Below are positions 37,060-49,461 of a stretch of DNA of 64,000 bases, piece by piece. The position numbers and the translations under genes are program-made. How positions within the stretch are numbered: position 1 is the stretch's first letter; each line of letters begins with the position of its first letter. Source of the DNA: Desmodesmus armatus (taxonomy: Eukaryota > Chlorophyta > Chlorophyceae > Sphaeropleales > Scenedesmaceae); NCBI GenBank assembly GCA_007449985.2, contig VIIQ02000899.1, positions 124,730-188,729 of the forward strand. The letters are read 5' to 3'. Under the pieces are notes generated by a model, which saw only the letters and a list, made by a program, of their open reading frames with translations, ran no database searches and was not told the DNA's origin.

Positions 37060-37748
37060 GAATTCTCAGCAGGATTTGCACCTTGGGTCTGTCTGCGTGA
37101 TGCCTGGGGAGTATGACGTCACAATGCCTAACCCCCACTAGTTTGATCCCAGGTTCCTCACAGACTTGTGCGTGAGAGACTGTGCCTTGGAGACGATAAA
37201 GCTTGCAGATATGCGTGTTTCGAAGAATAATAATGATGATCTGCTGCATGTTGAGGCTGTGCATGCAGATTGAGGGCGGTGCACTGTCAGTTGTGTGTGT
37301 TGGCGGTTGTCAGCTGCAGGGCAGTTGCCATGTCAGTTTGCTGGTGATTACTTACAACCAGTCGCAGCAGCATATTTAAGGCTGGAAAAAGCGATAGAGT
37401 TGTGCGTCTGCAACAAACCATCGAGTGCAGACGACTTGTTTCCATCAGATCAGCTCTAGAATCTGCGACACGGCCTGAACCTCCCCAGTACCGGCAAGGA
37501 AGTTGATAAGCTCAACACGCCTTTGTTGTGTCTCGGTTGCTATAAGGTACGTGCATAGACCGCCCCAGCTGCATAGCCTGCAGCTGCAGCCACCGGATCA
37601 GCTGCTTTGCTGTCTGGGATCCCTCTGGGAGGGCATGGAACAAGCATTTCGTTGGCCATGGTGTTGCTTCGGCGACCCTCATGTTGAATACTTGCTGTAC
37701 CAGGACTCATGCATCGCCTGCCTTGTGTGTTTGTTGCTGACCTACAGG
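37060..37748 (+). promoter_or_regulatory. Divergent promoter, 5' UTR exon and intron of LRR gene B
   Basis: Head-to-head interval with MYND gene 2. TATA-like TATTTAAG at 37373-37380. Predicted non-coding exon ends at 37546 (TATAAG, donor GTACGT) and the intron ends in CCTACAG at 37747, directly before GATG. Confidence 0.55.
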
Positions 37749-39831
37749 ATGGCGTGTGAAGATACAGCGCCCTCGCTGCTGGAACTCCCTTCCGCCTGCC
37801 TCACGCTGGTGCTGGAGCTGTGTGCAGCTGACAGCACATGCACCGTTTTGAGCGCTGGCATGTCCTGCTCCAAGATGCACCAGGCAGCTGTCGAAGCGCT
37901 GTCCAGCATAACAGCATTTGTGTCCACTCAGCAGGGCTTGGAGAGCTTGCTGGCGTATCTCAGAAAGCATAGCCAGCATGTCGACAGCATTACTATTGAA
38001 TCTCAGCAAGTGTCGCTGGTAGCCGCCCCAGTACTCCGCCAGCTGCCGCCCTGCCAGGAACTGAGCAGCCTGCAGCTTCGAGGCTTGAAGCTGCAGCTGC
38101 GACCCGGCAGGCTGCCACCACGGCATGGGCTCCCGGATATATTATATAACAATGCTTGCAAGGGCGTGCTGGCTGCTGCTGCCGAGGCAGCAACACTCAA
38201 GAAGCTGCAGATCAGCAACTATGACCTGCTTGACGGGTCTCCAGTCGCAGCCCTGCAAGCTTCCCTGTCACAGCTGTCTGCTGGCCTGGAGCACCTCAGT
38301 GTCAGCGCTGGCCAGGAGCACCCCAGTGCCAGCGGCCGCCTTCAGCCGTTCCCTGCAGACTCCTTGCCGCTGCTGCAGCAGCTCACCTACCTTGAGCTTG
38401 CTGGTCTGCATATGATCATGAGCGGCCCTGACACGACCTGTCCTGTCCTACAGCCCCTGGAGGCCCTGACCCGGCTGGTTGACCTTCGGCTTCAGCTGCC
38501 AGCTGAAGGGCCGCTGTCAACGGTTGACAGCATCAGTGCCAGCATGCTGTCCGCCACACACCACCTCACGCGCTTGGACGTGGTGGGTGGCAGGTTTGAA
38601 CCAGAGGGCCTGGCTGGCAAGTCACAGCTGCGGCGGCTTTGCTTGCGTAAGCAGCGCTTTGACCTGCCGCGGCTTTTCCCCCAGCTTGAAGATTTGCAGC
38701 AGCTCACACACCTGGACCTAGGAAAGCTGCAAGTGAACCCACAGCTGGATGATCAGGTGCAGGAGGTCACTCCTGCTGCCTACTCGGCTCTGACAGCAAG
38801 CAGCACACTGCAGCACCTCAACATTGAGAAGTGGCATTTGCCACGGGGAGTGTGGCAGCACATCTTCCCTGCTGGCCGGCGGCTGCAGCGCCTGCAGTGC
38901 CTGGTTTTTGCAGAGGTCGTACGGCCACTTGATATTTATTGGACTGCTTTTGATACGACCCGCCTTGTCAGCTGCTGCCCTGAGCTGCAGTCGCTGGATA
39001 TCAGCTACTCGCGGTCCGGTTCAGAGCTGCTGGCTGCACTGCCGGGTCTTAGCCGGCTGCACACACTGCAGTTCTCCCTCCATCCGTCCTGGGCCAGCAT
39101 GTTGACCCCTAACTTCACCTCGGACACGATTGTGGAGGTCCTTACTCAGCTGGCAGGGCTCAGGCAGCTGTTTGTGAAGTGTGAGGACCGGTCACTGCGC
39201 AGAGCAGAATTTCCTGGGAGCGCCGGTACCTACTACTCCTTCCAGGGGCTGCTGTTTCAGCTGACCCAGGTGACCCAGTTGACCCAGTTGACTTACACGG
39301 GACCAGAAGACACTCCCTTTGGGCTGACTTTTCACTCTGAACTCACCTTCAGTGCTCAGGTGAGTCAACCAGTAGAACTCACCTACTTCTCTGCTGTGTC
39401 GTGGGGCCTAACAAGCTGATAGCATCAGGCTGCTTGACGTCCACAACTTCGCATGTGCTGCATGCCATGAACCTCATGCAACAAGCCACACGGGGCTACA
39501 ACCGGAAGTTCACCACTCACAGCCAGGCCGGATGCAGTGAGCTCTGGGACCCAAAGTTCTTGCTGCCTGCTGCATGCGCACTGTGCCGGTTGCATTGCAT
39601 ATGCATTATAGCTGTCAATTGCATACTATGATCTATGATGTGCATGCGGCATCCACATCATAGAGCAGCAACATCAGCTGTCAAGGCTGGGCTAAGGCTG
39701 CCTTGGTTTTAACTGCAATGACTATGCAGGCCCCTGCTGACGAGCCCGTGTGGCGCCAAGTGCTGAGTCACAACGTCGGCAATCAATCCCCGCCCCTGGC
39801 GCTGCTGGCAGATCTGGAACTAGGAGAGTGA
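37749..39831 (+). CDS. F-box-like/LRR protein B
   Basis: Coding exons 37749-39359 and 39730-39831, phase-0 junction, 570 codons. N-terminus MACEDTAPSLLELPSACLTL followed by VLELCAADSTCTVLSAGMSC is an F-box-like module; the C-terminal 500 residues are LRRs (LSSLQLRGLKL, LEHLSVSA, LTYLELAGL, LVDLRLQL, LTRLDVVGG, LRRLCLRK, LTHLDLGK, LQHLNIEKW, LQSLDISYS, LHTLQFSL, LTQLTYTG) ending with the conserved PVWRQVL exon. The predicted protein matches gene C exactly over the long open frame, in line with very recent duplication. Probably cytosolic or nuclear and a substrate-recognition subunit by analogy with F-box/LRR proteins; no direct evidence of the partner. Confidence 0.86.
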
Positions 39832-42800
39832 GGGTGAGTTGGAAGCCAAAGCATGGCAGGGGTTGTTGTCGGTTACTGTTATGGAATGCGCACCTGGGGG
39901 GTGGAGCTGGTTGGGCCTGCTGCAGAAGCTGCCAGCTTCTGCACCATGGTGCAAGCAGCTGCTCAGCCCAGTGGGAGGCAGCCACATATCACTCAGTGTT
40001 AGGCGGTTCAACTTGAACTGCCTAACTGATACTGAATGATTCAGTATCAGTGTTGATGGACATGATATCAGGCTGTTCTGTGTGGTGCAGCGCCTGGCTG
40101 GGGGCATTGCTTGAGATGTAGAGGGGATAGGGAAAGGAGAGTGGCTTGCATGGGGGGGGGGGGGTGAGGCAACATCAAGCAGTATGACAAGTGGCCCAAA
40201 GAGGAGCAGACAGAGGCGTGCACGGCTTGTTTTGGGTGGATGGAATGTGGCATGCCAATGGACCCCCCTGAACTGTGAAAAAACCAACACCAAGTCAAGT
40301 CTGAGGGTCCTTATGGTGCGGAAATCAATTCAGATCGTAATGGATTGATGCATGCCATGCAAGATGGTGTCGCGGTTGATTTCCTGCTGCCTTGCCAAAA
40401 AATGCAACTCTGCTGTCCTGTGCTGCTTGCTGTGTGCCGCTCGCCTCTTGCTGATGCATGGGCAGCTTCCTGCTGCAGGCGCTGCAAAGTGGTGTGAGCA
40501 GCAGCAACGGCAGCCGCCGCAGCAGCTGCAGGAGTGACATCAGAAAGCAGCTCATGTATCATGGTTGGCGTGGTGTGCTGATCCCCTGGCTACAGCAGCC
40601 ATCACTGGCAGTGGCTGCTGTGGCGGTTGCGTGAGGCCAGCAGGGTTGAGGCGCGCAGTCACGGTGGTGGTAGCGTTGTTGCAACATCAATTTGGGTGCA
40701 TGTGGAAGCATGCAGAAACTGGGTGTACGGAAATTGGTGTCAAGCCGCTTGGCGGTGCCAGAACTTGGGTTGATCCTTTGTTTGAGTGGGGTCAAGGGCT
40801 GGGAGTGGGTCAGCAGGGCCAATGCAGCAGGCACAAGGGCATCTCTACTGCAAGCAGCATCTTCCAGTGGGGTTCACCCCTGAGGGCAACGTTGTATCCG
40901 TGCCATGGCTTAGCCTCAGGCACTAGTGGGATTGTGGGACAGGATGGGTACAGCTTGGCTTTGAGCCTCAAGCTTTGGGCCAAGTTGGCCCAGTGTGTGA
41001 TACTGTCAACACGAAGGGTGGTCCCTTGGCCCTTAGTAAGGGTGGCATGCATGTATGTTAATTTATGATGTGTTGTTGTTTGTGTGGTGCCAGCAGAAGT
41101 TGAGGCTATGGTTCAGTCCAACTGGACCATATGTAGCGTTGATCTATAACCAGTAGGACAATACATGTGCCAGTTGCAGTTGTACAATATTCCCGGCCTC
41201 TCTGCAGCCTGGTTTGTCACAGATTTATGCGGCAGTTTGACTGTGCTCGTGTGGTTCAGGATCATGGTAACTGCCTACCCAATTGCATGTCATGCACAAC
41301 AGTTGTGAGCGTTGTGGCACCATGAGAAAGGGTGTGGAGGTTGGGGAGCAGTCTGCATGGTGCTTGGCCTACCGTAGTGGCGAAGGTCAGTAGGAGGCGG
41401 GGCAGGGCGCTAGTGCTACATATATGATCAGAAAGTCAATGCTTCGTGCCACCGCTGGATGGGAGCCAGTTTAGCAACACAAGTGCAGTGATGGGTTTGG
41501 GGCGGGGACAAGATGGGGTTGGGGCTTTGTCCAGCCAACGTGTCACATGTCAATGCACTCTCAGACAGCTTGATTCTCAGAATCCGCGAAAACTGAGTTG
41601 CAGTCATGCCAGATGTGCTCTAGAGTTATGAGCCAGCCGCTGCAAATGAAAAGCAGCCAGAGAACGTTTGCTTCAGCAATATGGGGTGATGTGCCTAAGC
41701 AGGTTCGTCATGTGGGACTGTTCAAAAACACAACAGAGCATGCCATGATGTACACAAACTCCAGCCACCCGCAAAAGATCATCATGCAGCCATTCAGTGA
41801 ACGTGTAGGCTGTCAAGGGGCACGGCATGTGCGCATTGGCCGGCCCAGGCCAACACCGTGGGCCACAGCACTGCACCATGACGTGCTTGCATGTAGCACA
41901 CCCGCTGCAGTTTGCGCCAGGATCCAAAATTGCATTGCACATACTAGCAGCACGCCGGCACCATCAATGTGGAACAATCATTGTTGGGGCAGGTATGCAT
42001 CTGAGGAGCCACATGCTGCAGCCCACAGTATTGCAGGCATGTCCTATGGCACACGCAGTGCTGACAGAAATGTATCAAATCAAATCAAAGTAACACCTGT
42101 AGCTATGAAACTCAAGAAATTTTATGCTAGCACGTGGTGCACCATGGAGACCAATAGGTTGCATGTGCGCCTACCACCGCTCTGCACAAACCCATACCCA
42201 GGTGCAACTTCAGTTTGCCACCAGAGCACATCACTGGGATAGCACAGCACATCATGTGTGCAAACTTCACTTGCCCTGACGCACTCCCATTCAACCGGCA
42301 AAAGTGCTCAGACACCACGACACTTATGCGCAACCACCACGGCCGCCGGCCAACGGTTGGCCAGCCCCGGCCGTCCATTGATAGGCTACACAGCGCAGCC
42401 TTCAGGGTTTGACTCCAGTGAGCAGCGTTCACTGGGCATTGTGCCCATCGCAGCAAGCAAGCGACAACAACCCCATCAGCAAGCCGGCACTGGTTTCCAT
42501 GCCCAGGAAGTGGGGTCCACATCAACCCACACTGAGTCAGGCGCACCCAGAGTTCAGGGGCCTGATTGCATGCCGGGCATGTGTGCATTGAATGTGCGCA
42601 GCTACCGTTGCTGCACAGTGGTGACCACTGCGACCCATGTTGCCAAAGCCCTTCCACTCCCACAACCACTGGTTGGGTTTAACCCAACACCCTGCCAGTA
42701 TCACAGCACACAGTAAGCGCATCGCATGTGCGTGCATGGCTCTAGAGAAACAGACATGTCACAATCAAAAGTAACAACCACCATGGGCGCAAGCTGTCAG

Positions 42801-42994
42801 CAGATGCTGGCAGCAGTGCGGCCCCACTGGGATCAACCACGCCACAACAGTGGGGCGTCATCACTTGCGCAATCATTGTGCACAGTTGCTGCAAACGGCG
42901 CAATCAGTGTGTCCAAGTCCGCCAAGACGATAAGCAGCATACTCCACAGAGCACCTCAACCCCTCGCATGCTCTCAGGTTGACCCGACCACCCA
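39832..42994. other. Convergent spacer between LRR B and MYND 3
   Basis: Near-identical second copy of 30204-33366, with the hairpin pair (39998-40051) and a G13 run. No gene supported. Confidence 0.6.
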
Positions 42995-43668
42995 CTAGCA
43001 GTGCCCTGCTGCTGCTGCTGCTGCTGCTTGCAGCACCTTGCACACGGGCTTGTGCAGACGCCATGCCTGACGCTGACAGACCTTTCCACAGTAGCGGGCT
43101 GTGAGGCAGCCAGCACAGATGCAGCTGTGGCCGCACACCAGCTCAGCCTCTGAAGGGCCACGCATGTTGCTGCAGGCCGTGTTGTTGCAGACGTGTGGGA
43201 CTGCAAAGAGGGTAAGCTGTCGGCCAAGTGCCTGCAGCTGCTCTTCAGCTGCCTTCAGCACTGCAAGTGCTGCACTGCTCCTATACCCTGTAGTGTCCGC
43301 GTCCACAGCTGGAACTTGCTTCCAGATAAGAGCGCGCAGTGTTGATGTTGCCTTGGTCAGAAGCTGCTGTAGCTCCTGTGGCTGGTAGCCCTGGGCTGTC
43401 AGCTGCTTGATGATGCTTGTGGCTGACAGCCAATCAAGCATAGCATCTGCACTGCGGCGCACCAGGTGCAGGTTTTTACGGAGGTACGTTGCACGCAACA
43501 GCCACAACACCTGTTCCAGGGGTGCAGGAGGGTGCTGGCCGCTGGCGACACCCATGTCAGACTCCATGGTGCACTGCCAATGCTGCACCACCACAGCACA
43601 AGAGCAGCAGCAGCGCCCAAGCAGCACGAGCCAAGCCAGCGCTGCCATGAACACACTGCTACTGTCAG

Positions 43669-43716
<48 letters not shown>

Positions 43717-44371
43717 CAATGCTGCTGCCAGTGCTGCTGCTGGTACGGAGTTTGTCAATGTGCAGGACTGTCTCCAGCATGGCAGACACTGAAGCCAGCA
43801 CTGCGCTCAGGACGTCAGCATTCACCTGCTCAGGGTCAAGGGTGTGAGCTGTACGCAGTGTTGCCAGTGGCACCTTGCTGTTGGTGGTGTTGTGCAGCTT
43901 GAGCAAGGCGCACAGCAGGCCAAGCAGCTGCTGCTGCGCACCAGAACTGCTTGCTGCAGCAGCAGGTTGGTGAGGCAGAGGAGTCACCATGGCGGCAGCC
44001 ACGGCAAGCGCACGGGGATGATTGTCATGGCAGTATGGATTTGTGGATTCGTACGCCTGGCCCACCTTGATACCAAAAACACCCTTTAACATGGCCGCCA
44101 CGACTGCGGTGAGCTCATGCAATAGCTCAGGGGCAACTGCTGCTGCTGTTGCCACCAGGCGCATGCAACTTGCATGCAAGAGTCCTGCAGCAGCTGGTAG
44201 CACTGAGCAGGCGGGACGGGTAGCTGCAGGACTTGCCCCGGGAAGTGGGACAGCTGGGTGGCAGCCATACTGTCTTCCAGCTTGGCTGCTGCAGTGCACG
44301 CATCAGCCAGCACGGATGCAGCATAGTGGCACGACTGCAGCAGTGTGCTGATACTGCTGCTGGTGCTCCTA

Positions 44372-44412
<41 letters not shown>

Positions 44413-46423
44413 TGTGCTGGGCTCCCTTGTGCCACCAGAGGGTGGCGAGCTACGGGACTCAGCCAGTAGCTGCTTCAGCACATCAGCACTGAGCTGTAGG
44501 GCAGCCTCTGCTGCAGCCTTCAGGTGCATTCTGCCCCCTGCTACTTGCTGCTCCATCAGTATTCTGCCGTATCTGCAAGCCCGAGCCGCTGAACTGCACA
44601 CCAAGCACACATCTGCGGACTTATCCTGGAAGACTGGCCTGTCAGGAGGCATGCTGGACAGCCACTGGAGGCTGATGGCAGCCACTGACAGGTGCAGAGC
44701 TGCTAGTTGGGGTTGGCATACGCCACTGTCAACCTGAGCCTGCACTACCATATCACGCTGCAACAGCTGCCTGAGGATGCTGCTGGAATTGAAGTCCTGG
44801 AAGGCTGCCGTGTCCTCTGCAAGAGCAGGCAGCTTCTTAGCCGCTCGCTGGGCTTCCCATTCTCCCTGCATCTTCAATACCAGCCACAGGCCCACCTCCC
44901 TGCTGTATCCCAGGTGGTCCAGCATGTTGCTGTATGCTGCTGGCATGCTGGGAGCAAGCACAGCAGGCAGCCACTGCTGCCCTGCCACACCCGAATGACT
45001 GCTGGCAGGCCCTGCCAGCGCTGTCAGAGCGGGCTGCTGGCTGTGCTGCTGGGTGTGCTGCTGGGTGTCTGCAGCACTGCCACCGCTGCTGCTGGCAGCT
45101 GTTGCTGCACTGGAGCTTTGCCCCACTACCGTTCTGCTGCTGGGGACTGTGCACCGTGACTCAGCTTGCTGCACGAACTGCCCCAGCATCGGCACAACAA
45201 TCGACAAGCAAGACCACTGCATGAACTGTTCAGACTGCAGCACTTTCAGAGCTGTCCCTGTACGCATGCTGCTGCGTGCGCTATGGCTGCTGCCATCGCC
45301 GCTGGCAGTGCCTGCGCTGTTAGGCCCTGACAGGGGGCCCCTGTGCAGGCCCTGCCCAGTAGTACTGCTGCTGCGAGCGCGGCTGCTGGTGGCCATATCA
45401 CGGGTCAACTGCTCTTCGAAGGCAAGTATGTCCCCAGCAGCAGCTGCAACCATTGTCAAGCCCCACAAAGACTCACTGAAAAGAGGCTCCATCCACTCAT
45501 GCCGCCCTCCCTGCTGCAAGGCTGTGCTGACATACTGCAGGCTGTTGAGCCCAAGCTGCATTGCTGGCACCACACAAAGTGCGCCAACTTCATGAGCTGC
45601 GAGAAATGAGGGCTGCAGACGTTGCAAGGCACGCAACGATTCAAACATCCAGATGACGCTGCAATCACCCTGAGATAGGACTGCTTCTGCATTGCTTGGG
45701 GTGTGATCGTCCAGACAGTTCTGTATGTACTGCAGGTTGCTGTCTAACAGGCTGGGCAGCTGCTGCAGGAAGCCAGACTTCTCAAGCTGCTTCCAAAACG
45801 TGACTGTGAGCTTGTTGCTGCTGTTGCTGCCTGCAAGACTGCGGCTGAAGCTGCTGCTGCTGGTGCGTGCCGCTAGCGGTGGCAGATCCGCAGCAGCACC
45901 TTGGAGCAGCAATGCTATGACGGACTGCGCTGCGATCGCAAAAGGAGTTGACATCACCAGCAGTTTGCAACATGCAGCAAGCACAAGGCTTGGAACCTGC
46001 AGCACGGCACAGTCAGCACAGTACAGTCAGCACGACGTGACTTCGTCATACTGCGCTGCCTGTTCAACAGCTATGATACCGTATGATCATGATGCACATT
46101 GGTCTTGGTACTTTGCAGCAGTGCAGGCCACCCTGCATTTGATGCAGGGTCATGAAGTCAGCACCGTTAGGCTGTTTTACTGATTCTTCTGAAAATGTTC
46201 CGCTGAATTGTCTGCTGACCTTCTTCTCAAGGAGCTGCTTCCAGGTGCTGTCGGGGGCACCCAGCGTGCGGGTCAAAATGGTGGTGCTGTGATCCAACCG
46301 AACTTGCAGGCTTGGGGGCATGGTGACATGGTCGGGGTGTGCGGCAGCATATTTTTGGACATCAGCCAGCAGCTCCAGGGCAGATTCCCACTCCTGCAGA
46401 ACCATGGAAGTCATGATGCGGGC
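42995..46423 (-). CDS. MYND zinc-finger protein 3
   Basis: Minus-strand exons 46220-46423 and from 45996 downward are predicted, as in the sister copy; 5' exon(s) near 46560 are uncertain. The C-terminal 434-codon frame (44299 to 42995) runs uninterrupted through the poly-Ser tract into the MYND finger (CNNTAC, CICAGCLTARYCGKVCQ, AWRLHKPVC). The upstream 639-codon frame ends at 44086 and overlaps the C-terminal frame by about 200 bp; the switch falls at a CAG run near 44137-44151 with no usable splice sites, so a 1-bp slip or an unrecognised intron is needed to join them. The body is helical, with Ser-rich linkers. MYND fingers are protein-interaction modules, and the lack of a SET domain argues against a SMYD-type methyltransferase. 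It is head to head with LRR gene C. Confidence 0.72.
43671..43715. repeat. CTG microsatellite, 15 units, frame-preserving
   Basis: Encodes poly-Ser (AGC on the minus strand) in MYND gene 3, directly after an Asp codon; 5 bp longer overall than in copy 2. Confidence 0.95.
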
Positions 46424-46689
46424 CTGCAGCAGGTTTCAGATGGCCGTGTGAGATTGATGGCATGCCGTGTGGCCACATGGTGTTTCAGGCTTGCTGCTAC
46501 TGCTGCAATGAGGATGCTGCGGCAGCAGACTGCATGTTTCAGCTGTAGTGCCCTCACCTTGTATACAAAGGGTCAAGAAGCAAGTGAAAAGGCGGAGATT
46601 TGGCCCCTCAGCAAGCTCGGATTCAATCCCGACGTCAGGCGCGAGATCAGGCGCAAAGCAATTTGAAAGACATCAGCAGATGCTCGGCA

Positions 46690-47378
46690 GAATTCTCAGC
46701 AGGATTTGCACCTTGGGTCTGTCTGCGTGATGCCTGGGGAGTATGACGTCACAATGCCTAACCCCCACTAGTTTGATCCCAGGTTCCTCACAGACTTGTG
46801 CGTGAGAGACTGTGCCTTGGAGACGATAAAGCTTGCAGATATGCGTGTTTCGAAGAATAATAATGATGATCTGCTGCATGTTGAGGCTGTGCATGCAGAT
46901 TGAGGGCGGTGCACTGTCAGTTGTGTGTGTTGGCGGTTGTCAGCTGCAGGGCAGTTGCCATGTCAGTTTGCTGGTGATTACTTACAACCAGTCGCAGCAG
47001 CATATTTAAGGCTGGAAAAAGCGATAGAGTTGTGCGTCTGCAACAAACCATCGAGTGCAGACGACTTGTTTCCATCAGATCAGCTCTAGAATCTGCGACA
47101 CGGCCTGAACCTCCCCAGTACCGGCAAGGAAGTTGATAAGCTCAACACGCCTTTGTTGTGTCTCGGTTGCTATAAGGTACGTGCATAGACCGCCCCAGCT
47201 GCATAGCCTGCAGCTGCAGCCACCGGATCAGCTGCTTTGCTGTCTGGGATCCCTCTGGGAGGGCATGGAACAAGCATTTCGTTGGCCATGGTGTTGCTTC
47301 GGCGACCCTCATGTTGAATACTTGCTGTACCAGGACTCATGCATCGCCTGCCTTGTGTGTTTGTTGCTGACCTACAGG
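46690..47378 (+). promoter_or_regulatory. Divergent promoter, 5' UTR exon and intron of LRR gene C
   Basis: Copy of 37060-37748: TATTTAAG at 47003-47010, predicted donor after 47176, intron 47177-47377, ATG at 47379. Confidence 0.55.
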
Positions 47379-49461
47379 ATGGCGTGTGAAGATACAGCGC
47401 CCTCGCTGCTGGAACTCCCTTCCGCCTGCCTCACGCTGGTGCTGGAGCTGTGTGCAGCTGACAGCACATGCACCGTTTTGAGCGCTGGCATGTCCTGCTC
47501 CAAGATGCACCAGGCAGCTGTCGAAGCGCTGTCCAGCATAACAGCATTTGTGTCCACTCAGCAGGGCTTGGAGAGCTTGCTGGCGTATCTCAGAAAGCAT
47601 AGCCAGCATGTCGACAGCATTACTATTGAATCTCAGCAAGTGTCGCTGGTAGCCGCCCCAGTACTCCGCCAGCTGCCGCCCTGCCAGGAACTGAGCAGCC
47701 TGCAGCTTCGAGGCTTGAAGCTGCAGCTGCGACCCGGCAGGCTGCCACCACGGCATGGGCTCCCGGATATATTATATAACAATGCTTGCAAGGGCGTGCT
47801 GGCTGCTGCTGCCGAGGCAGCAACACTCAAGAAGCTGCAGATCAGCAACTATGACCTGCTTGACGGGTCTCCAGTCGCAGCCCTGCAAGCTTCCCTGTCA
47901 CAGCTGTCTGCTGGCCTGGAGCACCTCAGTGTCAGCGCTGGCCAGGAGCACCCCAGTGCCAGCGGCCGCCTTCAGCCGTTCCCTGCAGACTCCTTGCCGC
48001 TGCTGCAGCAGCTCACCTACCTTGAGCTTGCTGGTCTGCATATGATCATGAGCGGCCCTGACACGACCTGTCCTGTCCTACAGCCCCTGGAGGCCCTGAC
48101 CCGGCTGGTTGACCTTCGGCTTCAGCTGCCAGCTGAAGGGCCGCTGTCAACGGTTGACAGCATCAGTGCCAGCATGCTGTCCGCCACACACCACCTCACG
48201 CGCTTGGACGTGGTGGGTGGCAGGTTTGAACCAGAGGGCCTGGCTGGCAAGTCACAGCTGCGGCGGCTTTGCTTGCGTAAGCAGCGCTTTGACCTGCCGC
48301 GGCTTTTCCCCCAGCTTGAAGATTTGCAGCAGCTCACACACCTGGACCTAGGAAAGCTGCAAGTGAACCCACAGCTGGATGATCAGGTGCAGGAGGTCAC
48401 TCCTGCTGCCTACTCGGCTCTGACAGCAAGCAGCACACTGCAGCACCTCAACATTGAGAAGTGGCATTTGCCACGGGGAGTGTGGCAGCACATCTTCCCT
48501 GCTGGCCGGCGGCTGCAGCGCCTGCAGTGCCTGGTTTTTGCAGAGGTCGTACGGCCACTTGATATTTATTGGACTGCTTTTGATACGACCCGCCTTGTCA
48601 GCTGCTGCCCTGAGCTGCAGTCGCTGGATATCAGCTACTCGCGGTCCGGTTCAGAGCTGCTGGCTGCACTGCCGGGTCTTAGCCGGCTGCACACACTGCA
48701 GTTCTCCCTCCATCCGTCCTGGGCCAGCATGTTGACCCCTAACTTCACCTCGGACACGATTGTGGAGGTCCTTACTCAGCTGGCAGGGCTCAGGCAGCTG
48801 TTTGTGAAGTGTGAGGACCGGTCACTGCGCAGAGCAGAATTTCCTGGGAGCGCCGGTACCTACTACTCCTTCCAGGGGCTGCTGTTTCAGCTGACCCAGG
48901 TGACCCAGTTGACCCAGTTGACTTACACGGGACCAGAAGACACTCCCTTTGGGCTGACTTTTCACTCTGAACTCACCTTCAGTGCTCAGGTGAGTCAACC
49001 AGTAGAACTCACCTACTTCTCTGCTGTGTCGTGGGGCCTAACAAGCTGATAGCATCAGGCTGCTTGACGTCCACAACTTCGCATGTGCTGCATGCCATGA
49101 ACCTCATGCAACAAGCCACACGGGGCTACAACCGGAAGTTCACCACTCACAGCCAGGCCGGATGCAGTGAGCTCTGGGACCCAAAGTTCTTGCTGCCTGC
49201 TGCATGCGCACTGTGCCGGTTGCATTGCATATGCATTATAGCTGTCAATTGCATACTATGATCTATGATGTGCATGCGGCATCCACATCATAGAGCAGCA
49301 ACATCAGCTGTCAAGGCTGGGCTAAGGCTGCCTTGGTTTTAACTGCAATGACTATGCAGGCCCCTGCTGACGAGCCCGTGTGGCGCCAAGTGCTGAGTCA
49401 CAACGTCGGCAATCAATCCCCGCCCCTGGCGCTGCTGGCAGATCTGGAACTAGGAGAGTGA
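47379..49461 (+). CDS. F-box-like/LRR protein C
   Basis: Coding exons 47379-48989 and 49360-49461, 570 codons, same structure as gene B at a constant 9630-bp offset and with the same predicted protein over the long open frame. It is the last complete LRR gene of the array; identity with copy B continues about 150 bp past its stop codon, then drops (from about 49613). Two identical genes next to each other would double the dose of one predicted receptor. Confidence 0.86.
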
